The position numbers were made by a program, and so were the translations under genes. From contig NC_134397.1 in the NCBI RefSeq assembly GCF_050003625.1, positions 196,251,063 through 196,315,062 on the forward strand: a DNA stretch of 64,000 nt. The letters are read 5' to 3'. Source of the DNA: Haematobia irritans (lineage: Eukaryota > Arthropoda > Insecta > Diptera > Muscidae). Below, in pieces: positions 35,651 to 46,906 of this stretch; position 1 is the stretch's first letter; each line of letters begins with the position of its first letter. The notes under the pieces are model-generated. The model saw only the letters and a list, made by a program, of their open reading frames with translations, was not told where the DNA came from and did not search any database.

Positions 35651-36170
35651 ATTGTTGATCCAGGTATACTTAGACTGTTAGACGAACTTCTTATGAGAAG
35701 ACGTATTTCAGCCACACTAAGCAAGCAAATATATAAAGGTATGTGAACAGAGGCACTGCCCAAGGAGAAGTTATACACCTCTTCTTTGGAATGTTGCTAT
35801 AAACAACCTCCTGATTTTCCTAGAAAAAGAAAAGATAAAAGTGGTGGCATACGCAGATGAAGTGGCTCTAGCAGTCAGGGGAAAATTCCCATCCACAATC
35901 AGAGATATTATACAGTAATCTCTCCAGATGACTGAGAAATGGGCGCAAGAGAATGGTCGTGCAAAGACAGAACTAGTCATGTACTGCAAAGATCGCAAAA
36001 CTCCCACGGTTAAGCCCATATCCTTAGGGGGTATTAAAATCCCCTTTGGTGAGTGTGCAAAATACCTTGGCGTTATTTTGGACAGAAAGCTGAACTTTAA
36101 ACTTAGTACTGAAGAAAGGGCGAGAAAAGCCACGGTAGCTTTGTACTCGTGCAAAAAGGCTATAGAAAAA
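35651..36170 (+). pseudogene. Decayed fragment of RNase H-type LINE (RT region)
   Basis: About 520 bp homologous to residues ~597-770 of the intact LINE ORF2, in several frames: VDPGILRLLDELLM, then frameshifts, then AYADEVALAV, TEKWAQENG and CAKYLGVILDRKLNFKL. The catalytic YADD is YADE here. It stops at CKKAIEK, immediately against the hairpin end of an A-type element. It is neither 5'- nor 3'-complete, so it is an old internal fragment. Confidence 0.85.
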
Positions 36171-36864
36171 ACATGTATATACGGCCGTATGTTCGGCCAG
36201 GCCGAATCTTATGTACCCTCCACCATGGATTGTGTATAAACTTCTACGAAAGACTGTCATCCACAATCGAATTACTTAAAATCGTTTTCTAAATTGTGAG
36301 TTAGTCCATACGTGGTATATATTAGACAAAAAAGTTATGTATAGGTAAGTCTACAATTAATTACGAATCGATATGGACTTTTTGCACGATACGTAGAGAG
36401 CCAGAATTGAAATATGGGGGTCGTTTATGTGGGGGCTTTATACAATTATGAACTTGATATGGACCAATTTTTGTGTGATTGGGGATCGATTTATCTGAGG
36501 GCTATATATAACTATAGACCGATATGGACCTAGTTTGGCATGGTCGTTAACGGCCATATACTAGCACAATGTACCAAATTTCAACTGACTCGTATGAAAT
36601 TTGCTCCTCCAAGAGGCTCCAAAACCAAATCTCGGGATCGGTTTATATGGGGGCTATATATGATTATGGACTGATATGGACCACTTTTGGCGTGTTTGTT
36701 AAATGTCATATACTACCACAACGTACCAAATTTCAACCAGATCGGATGAAATTTGCTTCTCAAAAAGGCACCGGAGGTCAAATCTGGAGATCGGTTTATA
36801 TGAGGGCTATGTATAATTATGGACTGATATGAACCAATTTCTGCATGGTTGTTGGATACCATAT

Positions 36865-37437
36865 CAGAGATGGTCTGTATCAATTTTTTTTTAGGTTTGC
36901 GACTGTCGCAAAGTTGTAAACGTCACATACGCGTCGTAAATGTAGAAAAAGTAACAAAAGTCGCAAACTGAAAATACTTTAGTCGCGTCAGCTAGGCAGC
37001 GAATTCGATGATATCCAAGACGATGTTATGTGCGAAGAAATTTCAATTCTTAGGAATGTTCACAATTTTTGGTTTTAGTCCCCACATTTTCCCTATTGCC
37101 TTTTGCACGAGTACAGGGTAACCGTGGATTTTCTCGTCCTTTCTTAGCTTTAATTTCAGTCTCCTGTCCAATATAACCCCAAGGTATTTTGCACACTCAC
37201 CAACGGGAATTTTGATACCACCTAAGAAAATAGGCTTGACCGTGGGAAAACTTTCACAAATTTCTGCAGAAACTCACAGCGAATGCTGTCAAACTTAATT
37301 AAAAAATATTCAGAATTTCTTCTATTCAAAATTTGGTTTTGGTTTTCTACAGTAGGTTTACGACTTTTGCGACATACGTATTATACCGTCGCAAATGTAA
37401 GTCGCAAAAGTCACAGTTTGTGACAGGCCAACCCTGT
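36865..37437 (-). mobile_element. hAT-like non-autonomous element with captured LINE fragment, copy 1
   Basis: A 573-bp element with ends CAGAGATGGTCTGT and CAGGGTTGGCCTGT (imperfect 14-bp inverted repeat). It is flanked by a perfect 8-bp duplication, taccatat, at 36857-36864 and 37438-37445, diagnostic of hAT-type transposition. The subterminal regions are rich in TTTGCGAC/GTCGCAAA repeats. About 190 bp in the middle (37066-37254, minus-coded) is reverse transcriptase sequence from the RNase H-type LINE family. It lies within an A-type element. Confidence 0.88.
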
Positions 37438-37548
37438 ACCATATACGAACATCACGTGCCAAATTTCAACCGAATCGGATGAATTTTGCTCTCCCAAGGG
37501 GCTCCGGAGGTCAAATCTGGGGATCGGTTTATATGGGGGCTATATATA

Positions 37549-37837
37549 CACACAAAAAAATTTCACGAAAATTTTTCCAATTAAAATTTTAATTGAGTTT
37601 TAAAAAATATTCAATTAAAAATTTAATTGATTCAACAATTTTTTTTAATTGAAACAAAAATCAATCACAAAAATAATAGTATCAATTAATTTTTTAATTG
37701 GATCAATTAACTTTTTAATTGACCTTCAATTAATTTTTTAATTGATACTATCATTTCTGTCATTGAAGACATTTCAATTAAAAATTAATTGGATCAATTA
37801 ATTTCGTGATTGAATCAGAAAAAAATTTTTTTGTGTG
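37549..37837. mobile_element. MITE of CACACAAAAAAATTT type
   Basis: A 289-bp AT-rich element flanked by TA (37547-37548, 37838-37839), with inverted ends CACACAAAAAAATTT/AAATTTTTTTGTGTG. The interior consists of AATTAAAAATTAATTG-like inverted motifs. Its sister copy is at 61796-62080. Confidence 0.85.
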
Positions 37838-38586
37838 TAATTATGGACCAATTTCGACCAATTTTTGCATGGGCGTTTGAGGCCATATATTAACATCACG
37901 TACCAAATATCAACTGAATCAGATGAATTTTGGTCTTCCAAGAGGCTCCGGAGGTCAAATCTGGTGATCGGTTTATATGGGGGCTATATATAATTATGAA
38001 CCGATGTGGACCAATTTTTGCGCGGTTGTTAGAGACCATATACTAACACCATGTACCAAATTTCAGCCGGATCGGATGAAATTTTCTTCTCTTAGAGGCT
38101 CCGCAAGCCAAATCTGGGGATCGGTTTATATGGGGGTTATATATAATTATGGACCGATGTGGACCAATTTTTGCATGGTTTTTAAAGACCATATACTAAC
38201 TCCATGTACCAAAATTTCAGCCGGATCGGATGAAATTTGCTTCTCTTAGAGGCTCCGAAAGCCAAATCTGGGAATCGGTTTATATGGGAGTTATACATAA
38301 TTGAGGACCGATGTGGACCAAATTTCCCATGGTTTTTAAAGACTATATACTCACTCCATGTACCAAATTTCAGCCGGATCGGATGAAATATGCTTATCTT
38401 AGAGGCTCCCCAAGGCAAATCCGTTTATATGGGGGCTATACATAAAAGTGGACCTATATGGCCCATTTGCAATACCATCCGACCTACATCAATATCAACT
38501 ACTTGTGCCAAGTTTCAAGTCGATAGCTTGTTTTGTTCGGAAGTTAGCGTGATTTCCCCCCCCCCTCCCCTTCCTATGGTGGAGAG

Positions 38587-39160
38587 CAGGGTTGGCCTGT
38601 CACAAACTGTGACTTTTGCGACATACGTTTGCGACGGTATAATACGTATGTCGCAAAAGTCGTAAACCTACTGTAGAAAACCAAATTTTGAATAGAAGAA
38701 ATCCTGAACATTTTTTAATTTAGTTTGACAGCATTTGCTGTGAGTTTCTGCAGAAATTTGTGAAAGTTTTCCCATGGTCAAGCCTATTTTCTTAGGTGGT
38801 ATCGAAATTCCCGTTAGTGAGTGTGTAAAATACCTTGGAGTTATATTGGACAGGAGACTGAACTTAAAGCTAAGAAAGGACGAGGAAATCCACGGTTACC
38901 CTGTACTCGTGCAAAAAGCAATAGGGAAAATGTGGGGACTAAAACCGAAAATTGTGAACATTCCTAAGAATTGAAACTTCCTCGCACCTTCCATCGTCTT
39001 GGATATCATCGAATTCGCTGCCTAGCCGACGCGACTAAAGTATTTTCAGTTTGCGACTTTTGTTACTTTTTTTACATTTACGACGCGTATGTGACGTTTA
39101 CGACGTTTACAACTTTGCGACAGTCGCAAACCTAAAAAAGTTTGATACAGACCATCTCTG
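38587..39160 (+). mobile_element. hAT-like non-autonomous element with captured LINE fragment, copy 2
   Basis: A 574-bp element of the same family as the copy 1.15 kb to the left, in opposite orientation, with a perfect 8-bp duplication gtggagag at 38579-38586 and 39161-39168. The captured RT piece (38772-38968) reads IFLGGIEIPVSECVKYLGVILDR and then a frameshifted stretch to KAIGKMWGLKPKIV, which aligns with residues ~720-782 of the intact LINE ORF2. Confidence 0.88.
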
Positions 39161-39179
39161 GTGGAGAGTATAAAAATGA

Positions 39180-39698
39180 ATGTCTTCCGCAAATTATCAC
39201 TTTCTGGTACTTTCTGGTAGAAGTTAATTCTACTCCCTGTGCATAATTTCGCGTCAATTGGAGTAAAACTTTGGCCTCTGTGGCCATAAGAGTGTAATTC
39301 TGGAAAAATATACTATATGTCTGGGAGCTATATCTAAATCTGAACCAATTTTTACCAAAAAAAAACAAAATTTAAAGCATATCGGCTGGCTTCTACGACC
39401 ATATAAGTAATATCTAAATCTGAACCGATTTCTTCCAAAATACATAGGATTACATTCTAACCCGACAAACATATATGTGTCAAATTTGGTTGGACGATTG
39501 GAATAAAATTGCGAATTAGACTTTGATCACAAAAATGTGTTCATAGACAGATGGACATGGCTAGATCGACTTAGGGGTATTATTGCCAAAGACACTGTGG
39601 GCAATATTGCCAAAGACACTATGTGTTTATCTCGTTTCCTTCTAGGTGTTGTAAGCTTTAGGTACCCTGATCAACAGTGTGGCGCAGGGTATAAATAT
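39180..39698 (-). mobile_element. DINE-1/Helentron-like element, subfamily D, GTCY-side fragment
   Basis: Degraded monomers (ATGTCTGGGAGCTATATCTAAATCTGAACC), GACAGATGGACATGGCTAGATCGAC, and the terminal TGTGGCGCAGGGTATAAA. Confidence 0.6.
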
Positions 39699-40839
39699 TA
39701 CGGGATTGGATTTGTAAGACTAAGAGAAATGATTAATTTAAAAATGTTTTACCAAATGACCTTATTAAAAAAAAACGATTGCTTTAGACATCTCCCATTT
39801 ACATTAACTGCTTTAAATTTTTCAATAACCTATTCCAAGTGAAGTCATTAACCTACCTTCCCTCATCGATAGGGAATAAATGAAAAACTTAACCAAGGTC
39901 AAACTATTGGAATTTATTCGATATTTCATATTGATCACTTAAACCCTCCTAAATCTTCCGTGGGATTTGAGACAATTCCCCAAGCTTATTATCCCATTAT
40001 TGAGTATCAACGAGGTAACCTGCATTAATGTTTCTTCATAGAGATAATCGAAAAATCATAGCATCTGGTCTTATAAGTAATCAATAAAAATTACTTTAGG
40101 GGTTTTATTGAGCTAAGGTCTTTGCTTTGTGTGTCTATGAAAGCCTCCGCATAAGGAAGAAAAAAGAAAAAAAAAGAGATGCGACAAAAAACACGTATCC
40201 CTAGAGCTAAACAGGGACTATGAAAATAATAGAAATTCTTAGGCGATTTTCATCAAGGACACCAAAAGAATCATTTTATGTGTGGCTTTATGTAGACTCC
40301 TGAAAGAATATCTATATATGTGGAAAGTTTATTCATAACCCGTTGACATAAGCCATTAAATTCATGAATTTCTTTCAAATGGTTACTTTTTCCCCCATCG
40401 GTTTGTCTCCATGGAGTAGATGTAAAGAAATCTCTTGATATTCAGTGGTGTGAGTTTTCATCGAATCCATTGTATGGCATAAGCATAGCAGGGCTTTTTA
40501 TTCGTTATTTTTTCGGAATGTTAATAACATGAGGATTATGTTATTATAATTTTGGGGCTGTAAATAACAATAATGGAAGTAATGATAATAATCATAATAG
40601 TAATAATAACCGGCTGGCTGATTATCCAACCGGCATGTTTTTCAACCACAGTGACCCATTTGAATGAAGGATTCTTTTTACCCTGGTTTCACTATCAGAG
40701 ACAAATTCAAACTAGCGTGTCCAACTAACCATAGGTTGGTGACTTGGGCTTAATGAGTTGAACATTTCTTTTGCAACACATCGAAATATCGATTTCTGAC
40801 AAAAAAAATGTGTACTTTAAATCAGGTCTAAGATCAGAT
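39699..40839. other. Non-coding single-copy DNA
   Basis: No gene, repeat or structured element recognised. AT-rich with an AATAAT-type patch near 40560-40610. Confidence 0.5.
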
Positions 40840-41033
40840 CTAAGAAGATCTAGCGATGTCCGTCTGTTTTTCTGCTGTAATCACGTTTAAGCCTTTAATA
40901 TGGAGCTATCCTTCTGTAATTTGGTCCACATTCTTTATGTTGTTTGTAGGTGGGCTATAGTACATATCAAGTTCGTATCGGTCCAGGTGTTGATGTAGTC
41001 CCTATATAGACCGATCTTCCCATTTCATTTCTT
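40840..41033 (+). repeat. Subfamily B fragment (GTCY-side)
   Basis: CTAAGATCAGATCTAAG, TCCGTCTGTTTTTCTGCTGTAATCACG, then half a monomer, ending where the jockey fragment begins. Confidence 0.6.
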
Positions 41034-41514
41034 CCACAAGGCAGTGTACTGGGCCCAGTTCTTTACACTATATACACATCAAATATGCCTGTAAATAATG
41101 ATGTAACTGTTGCCACCTACGCCGATGATACTGCAATATTGGGATCTAATACTTCTCCATTTAAAGCATCCAAAATTGTCCAAAAGCAGCTCAATTCAAC
41201 TGGAAAATGGCTAAAAAGGTGGAATATCAAAGTTAATCCTGAAAAATCAACTCACGTTACTTATACCCTGAGAGCAGATGAATTGTATACTTTAAAAATT
41301 CATGGAGAGTTAATACCTAAACACACTAGTGAGAAATACTTGGGGCTTCATATAGATAGAAGTCTGACTTGGAAAAAACATATAGAAGCAAAAATAAATC
41401 AATTAAAAATCAAAACTAAAAGTATGTTTTGGCTCCTCGGCCCAAAGTCCGAGCTGTCATTGCAAAATAAAGTTCTACTATATAAAACTATTTTAAAACC
41501 CATATGGATTTATA
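41034..41514 (+). pseudogene. Jockey-clade LINE reverse transcriptase, 5' part of a truncated copy
   Basis: Begins abruptly inside the RT at PQGSVLGPVLY (41034) and continues through ATYADDTAILG, the catalytic YADD box, and EKYLGLHIDRSLTWKKHI to TILKPIWIY, where the DD37E transposon interrupts it. The 5' boundary abuts a fragment of B-type repeat. 5' truncation is normal for LINE insertions. Confidence 0.88.
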
Positions 41515-42802
41515 AGGGGTGATACGGTCAAAATTTGGTCAAGGGAAAACTCGTGTAAATCGGTGAAATCGTTTATTTAAAAAATCAAATTAAATTTCTT
41601 TTTCAAGTTCAATTAGTATAAAATTCAGGAAAAATATTCAGTTAGGCTGTCGCTTTTCCAAATCCGAATTGCCGGGCCTCACGCTTGACACCTGCCATCA
41701 GATTTTGTACAGGCACCTTGTTAACCTTCTTCGCCGCAGAAAGCCAGTTTGCCTTGAACTGCTGCTCGTCCTTAGCAGTTTTTTTGGTCTTCTTTAGGTT
41801 CCGCTTGACAATAGCCCAGTATTTCTCAATTGGGCGGATCTCTGGCGTGTTGGGAGGGTTCTTGTCCTTGGGAACCACCTGCATGTTGTTGGCGGCGTAC
41901 CACTCCATGGCCTTTTTACCGTAATGGCAAGATGCCAAATCCGGCCAAAACAGTACGGAACAACCGTGTTTCTTCAGGAAAGGCAGCAGACGTTTATTCA
42001 AACACTCTTTCACGTAAATTTCTTGGTTGACAGTCCCGGAAGCTATGAAAATGCTGCTTTTCAAGCCACAGGTACAGATGGCTTGCCAAACCAGATATTT
42101 CTTTGCGAACTTTGACAGTTTTATGTCCTTGAAAATATCTGCTACCTTTCCCCCGTATAAAACTCCTGTCCCGGAAGCTGCTTGTAGTCGGTTTTGGCGT
42201 AGGTTTCGTCGTCCATTACCACGCAGTCAAACTTCGTCAGCATCGTCGTGTACAGCCTCCGGGATCGCGCTTTGGCCGTCGTATTTTGTTTATCATCGCG
42301 ATTTGGAGTCACTACCTTCTTGTAAGTCGATAGTCCGGCTCGTTTTTTGGTTCGATGCACGGTTGTAGACGATACACCCAGCTTATTTGCGGCATCTCGG
42401 AGAGAGGTTAAGGCTTCGCTTGAAACTACCGGCAACTCTCTTTGTCGTCTCAGCGGTTTCCGGTTTTCGATTTCCCCCCGATCCAGACTTCCTGGCTGTC
42501 GACAAATGTTCCCCAAACACTTTAATTACATTTGTAACAGTTGATTTTGCAACTTTTAGCGATTTTGCCAGCTTTGCGTGCGAGTAGCTCGGATTTTCGC
42601 TATGCGCGAGCAAAATTTTGATACGCTGCTCTTCTTGCTTGGACGGCATTTTGACAACTGAAGAGTGAATTCCAAAATCAAAATATGAGCAACATTCTAC
42701 ACACACACACCTTTAAAATCAGTTCAGGTTTTTTTTTTTAAATGCAAAATTGAAAGAAATACGTCAAGTTTATATTGACCAAATTTTGACCGTATCACCC
42801 TT
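41515..42802 (-). mobile_element. DD37E Tc1/mariner transposon, copy 2, nested in a jockey fragment
   Basis: A 1288-bp element with the same terminal repeats as the copy at 3679-4935. It is flanked by TA at 41513-41514 and 42803-42804. Removing the element plus one TA joins the two halves of a jockey-type reverse transcriptase in frame. Confidence 0.93.
41642..42649 (-). pseudogene. DD37E transposase pseudogene
   Basis: Homologous along its whole length to the transposase at 3802-4782, but frameshifted at least twice: about 2 nt lost from a CT run near 42412, and a 10-nt deletion near 42150. The second and third catalytic motifs survive (FWPDLASCHYG, EIRPIEKYW), and the C-terminus (LMAGVKREARQFGFGKATA) appears to be the original end that copy 1 has lost. 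A 9-nt insertion lies near 42055. It cannot encode a working enzyme. Confidence 0.88.
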
Positions 42803-43226
42803 TAGAATCGAACTTTGGGGTACTGCTGCCAACTCCAACCTAGAAATCTTACAAAGATATCAATCTAAAACACTTCGAACAATATCATGGTACATGAGAA
42901 ACAGCAACATACACAAAGATCTTGGTGTCCCATTTCTTAAAGATGTAATAGCCACAAAGAGTACCAATTATCTAAACAGACTTAGCTATCATCCAAATAT
43001 ATTAGCTATAACTTTATTAGATGACACTTACAAAAAAGACGCCTCAAACGCACTCATATTCTTGATTTACCTTTTTTGAATAAATAATACAATATTGTAT
43101 AGTATATGCTAAAAATGTAAAACGTTATAGAAATGTTAATTGCAATGGTGATTAACTAAATTTTTGTGTTACCTAGTTATTAATAAATTAGCTTATTATT
43201 GTATTTTAAATAGATTGCAAATAAAG
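42803..43226 (+). pseudogene. Jockey-clade LINE, 3' part and 3' UTR
   Basis: Continues the reverse transcriptase from the other side of the nested transposon (RIELWGTAANSNLEILQRYQ), with the coding end at TGA 43077-43079. It is followed by ~145 bp of AT-rich 3' UTR ending in AATAAAGAGAAAAAAA, a likely poly(A) signal and tail. The copy is dead on arrival because it lacks ORF1, the endonuclease and most of the RT. Confidence 0.82.
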
Positions 43227-43240
43227 AGAAAAAAATTCTT

Positions 43241-43800
43241 GCTCATCGCCATTTTCTCTGATTTAATTTAGAGGTATTTTAGGTTCATGCAGAGCTTTGT
43301 GTGCAATTAAGTTAATATCGGCCTATGTTTTACCCTCCCGATGTGCTTCTAAATATCGCAATTTATCGCGGATTTACCTGACAAAGACCTGTGCCAAATT
43401 TGGTCAATCAGTAATCAGTCCATATTTTGGTATAGCCCCATGTAGACCGATCTCACGATTTCACTTCTTGGACAGCTAGAAACCGTAACTTTTAACGAAT
43501 TTGCTTCAAATTGGAAATCTAGATGTATTTCAAGTCCATAAAAAGGGGCGTCGAATTTAATGTGTGTCGGTTCATTTCTTTGTATAGTCGACATAAAGAC
43601 CAATTCGCGATTTGTCTTATTGGGTTTCTAGACACATCCATTTATGAGTACAGACCCCTTAAAAATCGATTTCACCGATTTTAATTGTTGGCCATCAGTG
43701 TTGTCAATTTAAATTAAAATCAAATTAAATTAAAAAAAAAATATGAAAAAATTAAAGAAATAGGCTCTGCTGTAGAAAATCAGTAATAAATTAAAAATTA
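43241..43800. other. Non-coding DNA with a decayed B-type array
   Basis: 43300-43680 contains degraded monomers (GTATAGCCCCATGTAGACCGATC). The remainder is AT-rich. No gene. Confidence 0.5.
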
Positions 43801-43848
43801 ACAAGTATATACAAAAGTAAGTTCGGCCGGGCCGAATCTTAAATACCC

Positions 43849-44334
43849 ACACCCAGAAAAAAGGGGCTCTAATGCCAACTGAACTTTATTTTAGTTCATG
43901 AAGATTAGGTGATTTTGGTTAAATTTTGCACAATATGAGTAAATGTTTCTTATTTGAATAATTTTTTGCTAACTTTAATGACGTGAACTCAAAACAAGAA
44001 AAAAAGTTGTATACAAATATAGTGCACAATTTTATTAAAAAATAAAATAGTTCATATTTTCCTAAAATGGTACTAAAAAAAATTGTGTTGAACTTCGTAC
44101 AGAGCTAAAGACATTTTAACAATTTTTAAATCCAATTTTTTCTTTCAACATATGAAATTTAAAAAAGAAGGAAAAAATTAATTATTTTTAAAAAAATTTC
44201 TTCAGTTTGACAAAAATTATTAACTTATTTGTAACATGTTGTAATTAGAAAACTATTTTAGTTAAAATTTTCTAAAATAAACCTACATTTTCTTCCACGG
44301 TGGGTTCACTTTTTTTTTTTTTTTTTTGTTGGGT
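43849..44334. mobile_element. MITE of CACCCAGAAAAAA type
   Basis: Splits the expected AAATACCCACCACCATGAATC of the B element. The ends ACACCCAGAAAAAAGG and TTTTTTTGTTGGGTG are inverted. ~485 bp, AT-rich, no ORF. Confidence 0.7.
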
Positions 44335-44705
44335 GCACCACCATGAATCAAACATAATAGTTTACTTTGAAAACTTTTCGTCGTAACGGGTTACTTGATA
44401 ATATTTAGCATTTTGGGGGGGTGATGACAAATCTTCTCCCAAGCAACTCAGTTCAACCAGTACGATTCCCGAAGAAAAAATTTAAAGATTCTAACTATGA
44501 AGACCAGATCCTGGATTTATGAGAACCAATTTTGTTTGAGTTTTAGAGAAATCATAAACATATCGTGTATATGATGAATTAACGCCTTGTTTTGAAATCT
44601 TAAATCTGTAGAATTTTTCCGCCATTATTTAAATGAATACCATGAGTAAAATCTGGAAATTTTACTTTCAGTTTCAAGCGATTTTCATGATCAGTGCGGC
44701 TGCTA

Positions 44706-44912
44706 TACCCTGAAAGAAGTGTTTTCTTTTCTGAGGAACGAAATTTTAGACAAGCAAAGTTTTCTTTTGACACAAATTTTAGAGACAATCCTTGATTCGC
44801 TTATCAAAAATTCGGATTAGTTTGCTCTAAACGAAAATACTTTATACGAAAGGGGAATTTCGTTTGTCTAAAATTTCATTCCGGAGAAAATATTTTTTCT
44901 TTGGGTGTACCG
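44706..44912. mobile_element. Small MITE, CACCCAAAGAAAAA type
   Basis: Same structure as 25737-25940, with AGGAACGAAATTTTAGACAA and its inverted partner. Confidence 0.7.
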
Positions 44913-45353
44913 TCAAGAAGTTAAATCGGTCCATATCGATGCCTTGCCAAATAGACAGGTAAAAATAAATGCAATACAGATTTTTGAGGGCCTAAGATTC
45001 CAGTATGTTTAAATTTTTGTGCTAATCGGATAAAAACTACGGTTTCTAGAAGCCCAAGGAGTTAAATCTGGAGATCGGTTTATGTGGAGGCTATACTAAA
45101 ACATGGGTCGACACACACCATATTCGGTTGACCTATTTGTGGTCAGCCGGATTCCAGAAGTCCTAGAAATAAATTCGGGAGTTAGGTCTATATACCTCTA
45201 GAATTCCACTTTCAGACGAAGTGGGTGAAAACTACAATTTCTAGAAGCCCAAGAAGTAAAATCGGGAGATCAGTCTATATAGGGGCTATACCAAAAAATG
45301 GACCGATACGAACCATTTTCGACACACCTCTTTATGGTCCTAAAATACCTCTG

Positions 45354-45585
45354 CACCCAAAGAAAAAATACTTTCGTAAGGAACGAAATTTTAGACAAAC
45401 GAAATTTCCCTTTGACATAAAGTATTTTCATTGAGAACAAATAAACCCGAATTTATGACAAACGTTGTAACATTGGTCTCTAATCTGTTTTATTTGCTTC
45501 TAAAGAAAATTGCTTAGCGTCAAAAGAAATCTTCGTTTGTCTAAAATTTCGTTCCTCAGAAAAGAAAACTCTTCTTTCCGTGTGG
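45354..45585. mobile_element. Small MITE, CACCCAAAGAAAAA type
   Basis: CACCCAAAGAAAAAATACTTTC to GAAAACTCTTCTTTCCGTGTG, with the inner inverted repeat GGAACGAAATTTTAGACAAA/TTTGTCTAAAATTTCGTTCC matching for 19-20 bp. Confidence 0.75.
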
Positions 45586-46692
45586 ATTTCTAATTTCCGG
45601 CAAATTGGATAAAAACTACGGATTCTGGAAGCCCAAGAAATAAAGTAGGTAGATCGGCCTATATGAGGGCTTTACCAAAAAATGGACCGATACGACCTAT
45701 TTGTGATCTTAAAATACCTCTAGATTTTCAATTTCAAGCAAATCGGCTAGAAAATATAGTCTCTAGACGCCCAAGAAATAAAATCGAGAGATCGATCTAT
45801 ATGGGGGTTACAGCAAAAAATGGACCTCACTTTCGGCACACATATTTGGAGTCCTAAAATACCCCTAGATTTTCAATTTCTGGCAAATCGTATAGAAAAT
45901 ACAGTTTCTAGACGCCAAGAAGCAAAATCTAGAGATCGGTCTATATGGGGGCTATACCAAACCATGGACCAATACGGACCATTTTCTACACACCTCTTAA
46001 TGATCCCAAAATACCTACAGATTTCCAATTTCAGGCAAATCGGATAGAAAATACAGTTTCTAGACGCCCAAGAAACAAAATCGGGAGATCGGTCTATATG
46101 GGGGCTATACCAAAACATGGACCGATGTTCTCCATTTTTGGCACACCTATTTATGGTTCTAAAATACCTCTAGATTTCCAATTTCAGGCAAATTGGATAA
46201 AAACTACGGTTTCTATAAGCCCAAGAAGTAAAATCGGGAAATCGGTCTATATGGGGGCTATACCAAAACATGGACCGATACTCACCATTTTTGGCACACC
46301 TCTTTATGGTCACAAAATGCCTCTAGATTTCAAATTTCAGGCAAATTGGATAAAAACTACGATTTCTATACGCCCAAGACCCAAAATCGGGAGATCGGTC
46401 TATATGGGGACTATATCAAAACCTGGACCGATATAGCCCATCTTCGAACTTGACCTGTCTGCAGACAAAAGACGAGTTTGTGCAAAATTTCAGCACGATT
46501 GCTTCATTATTGAAGACTGTTCCGTGATTACAACAGACAGACGGACATGGTTATATCGTCTTAAAATGTCTCCCCGATCAAGAATATATATACTTTATAT
46601 AGTCGAAAATCTATATTTCGATGTGTTACAAACGGAATGACAAACTTGTTATACCCCCGTCACCATTCTATGGTGGGTATAGAAATCATGTA

Positions 46693-46905
46693 AACCACAA
46701 ACCAGCAAAGAAAATTGGAAGTTGCTCTAAAGGCACAACTTTAAAGGCACTTCCAAATATGTTCTTTATTTTATCTATATAGCAAGTTCTTTTAAGTGAA
46801 ATTTTTATAGCTCGCTTTTTTCATATTTCTAATGGGTAATAGTAACCTCTTTTGTTTCAAATATGTTAAAAACAGAGTAAGATTTAATAAAATTGTACAG
46901 ATTAT
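46693..46905 (-). mobile_element. MITE of CCCAGCAAAAAAA type, truncated
   Basis: ACCAGCAAAGAAAATTGGAAG and the next ~200 bp of the family. The other half is missing where the D element starts. Confidence 0.6.
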
Positions 46906-46906
46906 T

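Larger units (their letters stand above)
36171..39176 (-). mobile_element. DINE-1/Helentron-like element, subfamily A, with three nested insertions
   Basis: Starts ACATGTATATACGGCCGTATG with hairpin TTCGGCCAGGCCGAA, and ends GTGGAGAGTATAAAAA. The monomer array is interrupted by hAT-like copy 1, by an AT-rich MITE at 37549-37837, and at its very end by hAT-like copy 2. The GTCY block is replaced by a C-rich run (38555-38570). Confidence 0.78.
43801..46682 (-). mobile_element. DINE-1/Helentron-like element, subfamily B, with MITE insertions
   Basis: Hairpin TTCGGCCGGGCCGAA at ~43822, subterminal repeat split by a MITE (43849-44334), small MITEs at 44706-44912 and 45354-45585. Monomers run 44930-46440, the GTCY tract lies near 46540, and the element ends at CCATTCTATGGTGGGTATA. 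It is non-coding. Confidence 0.76.
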
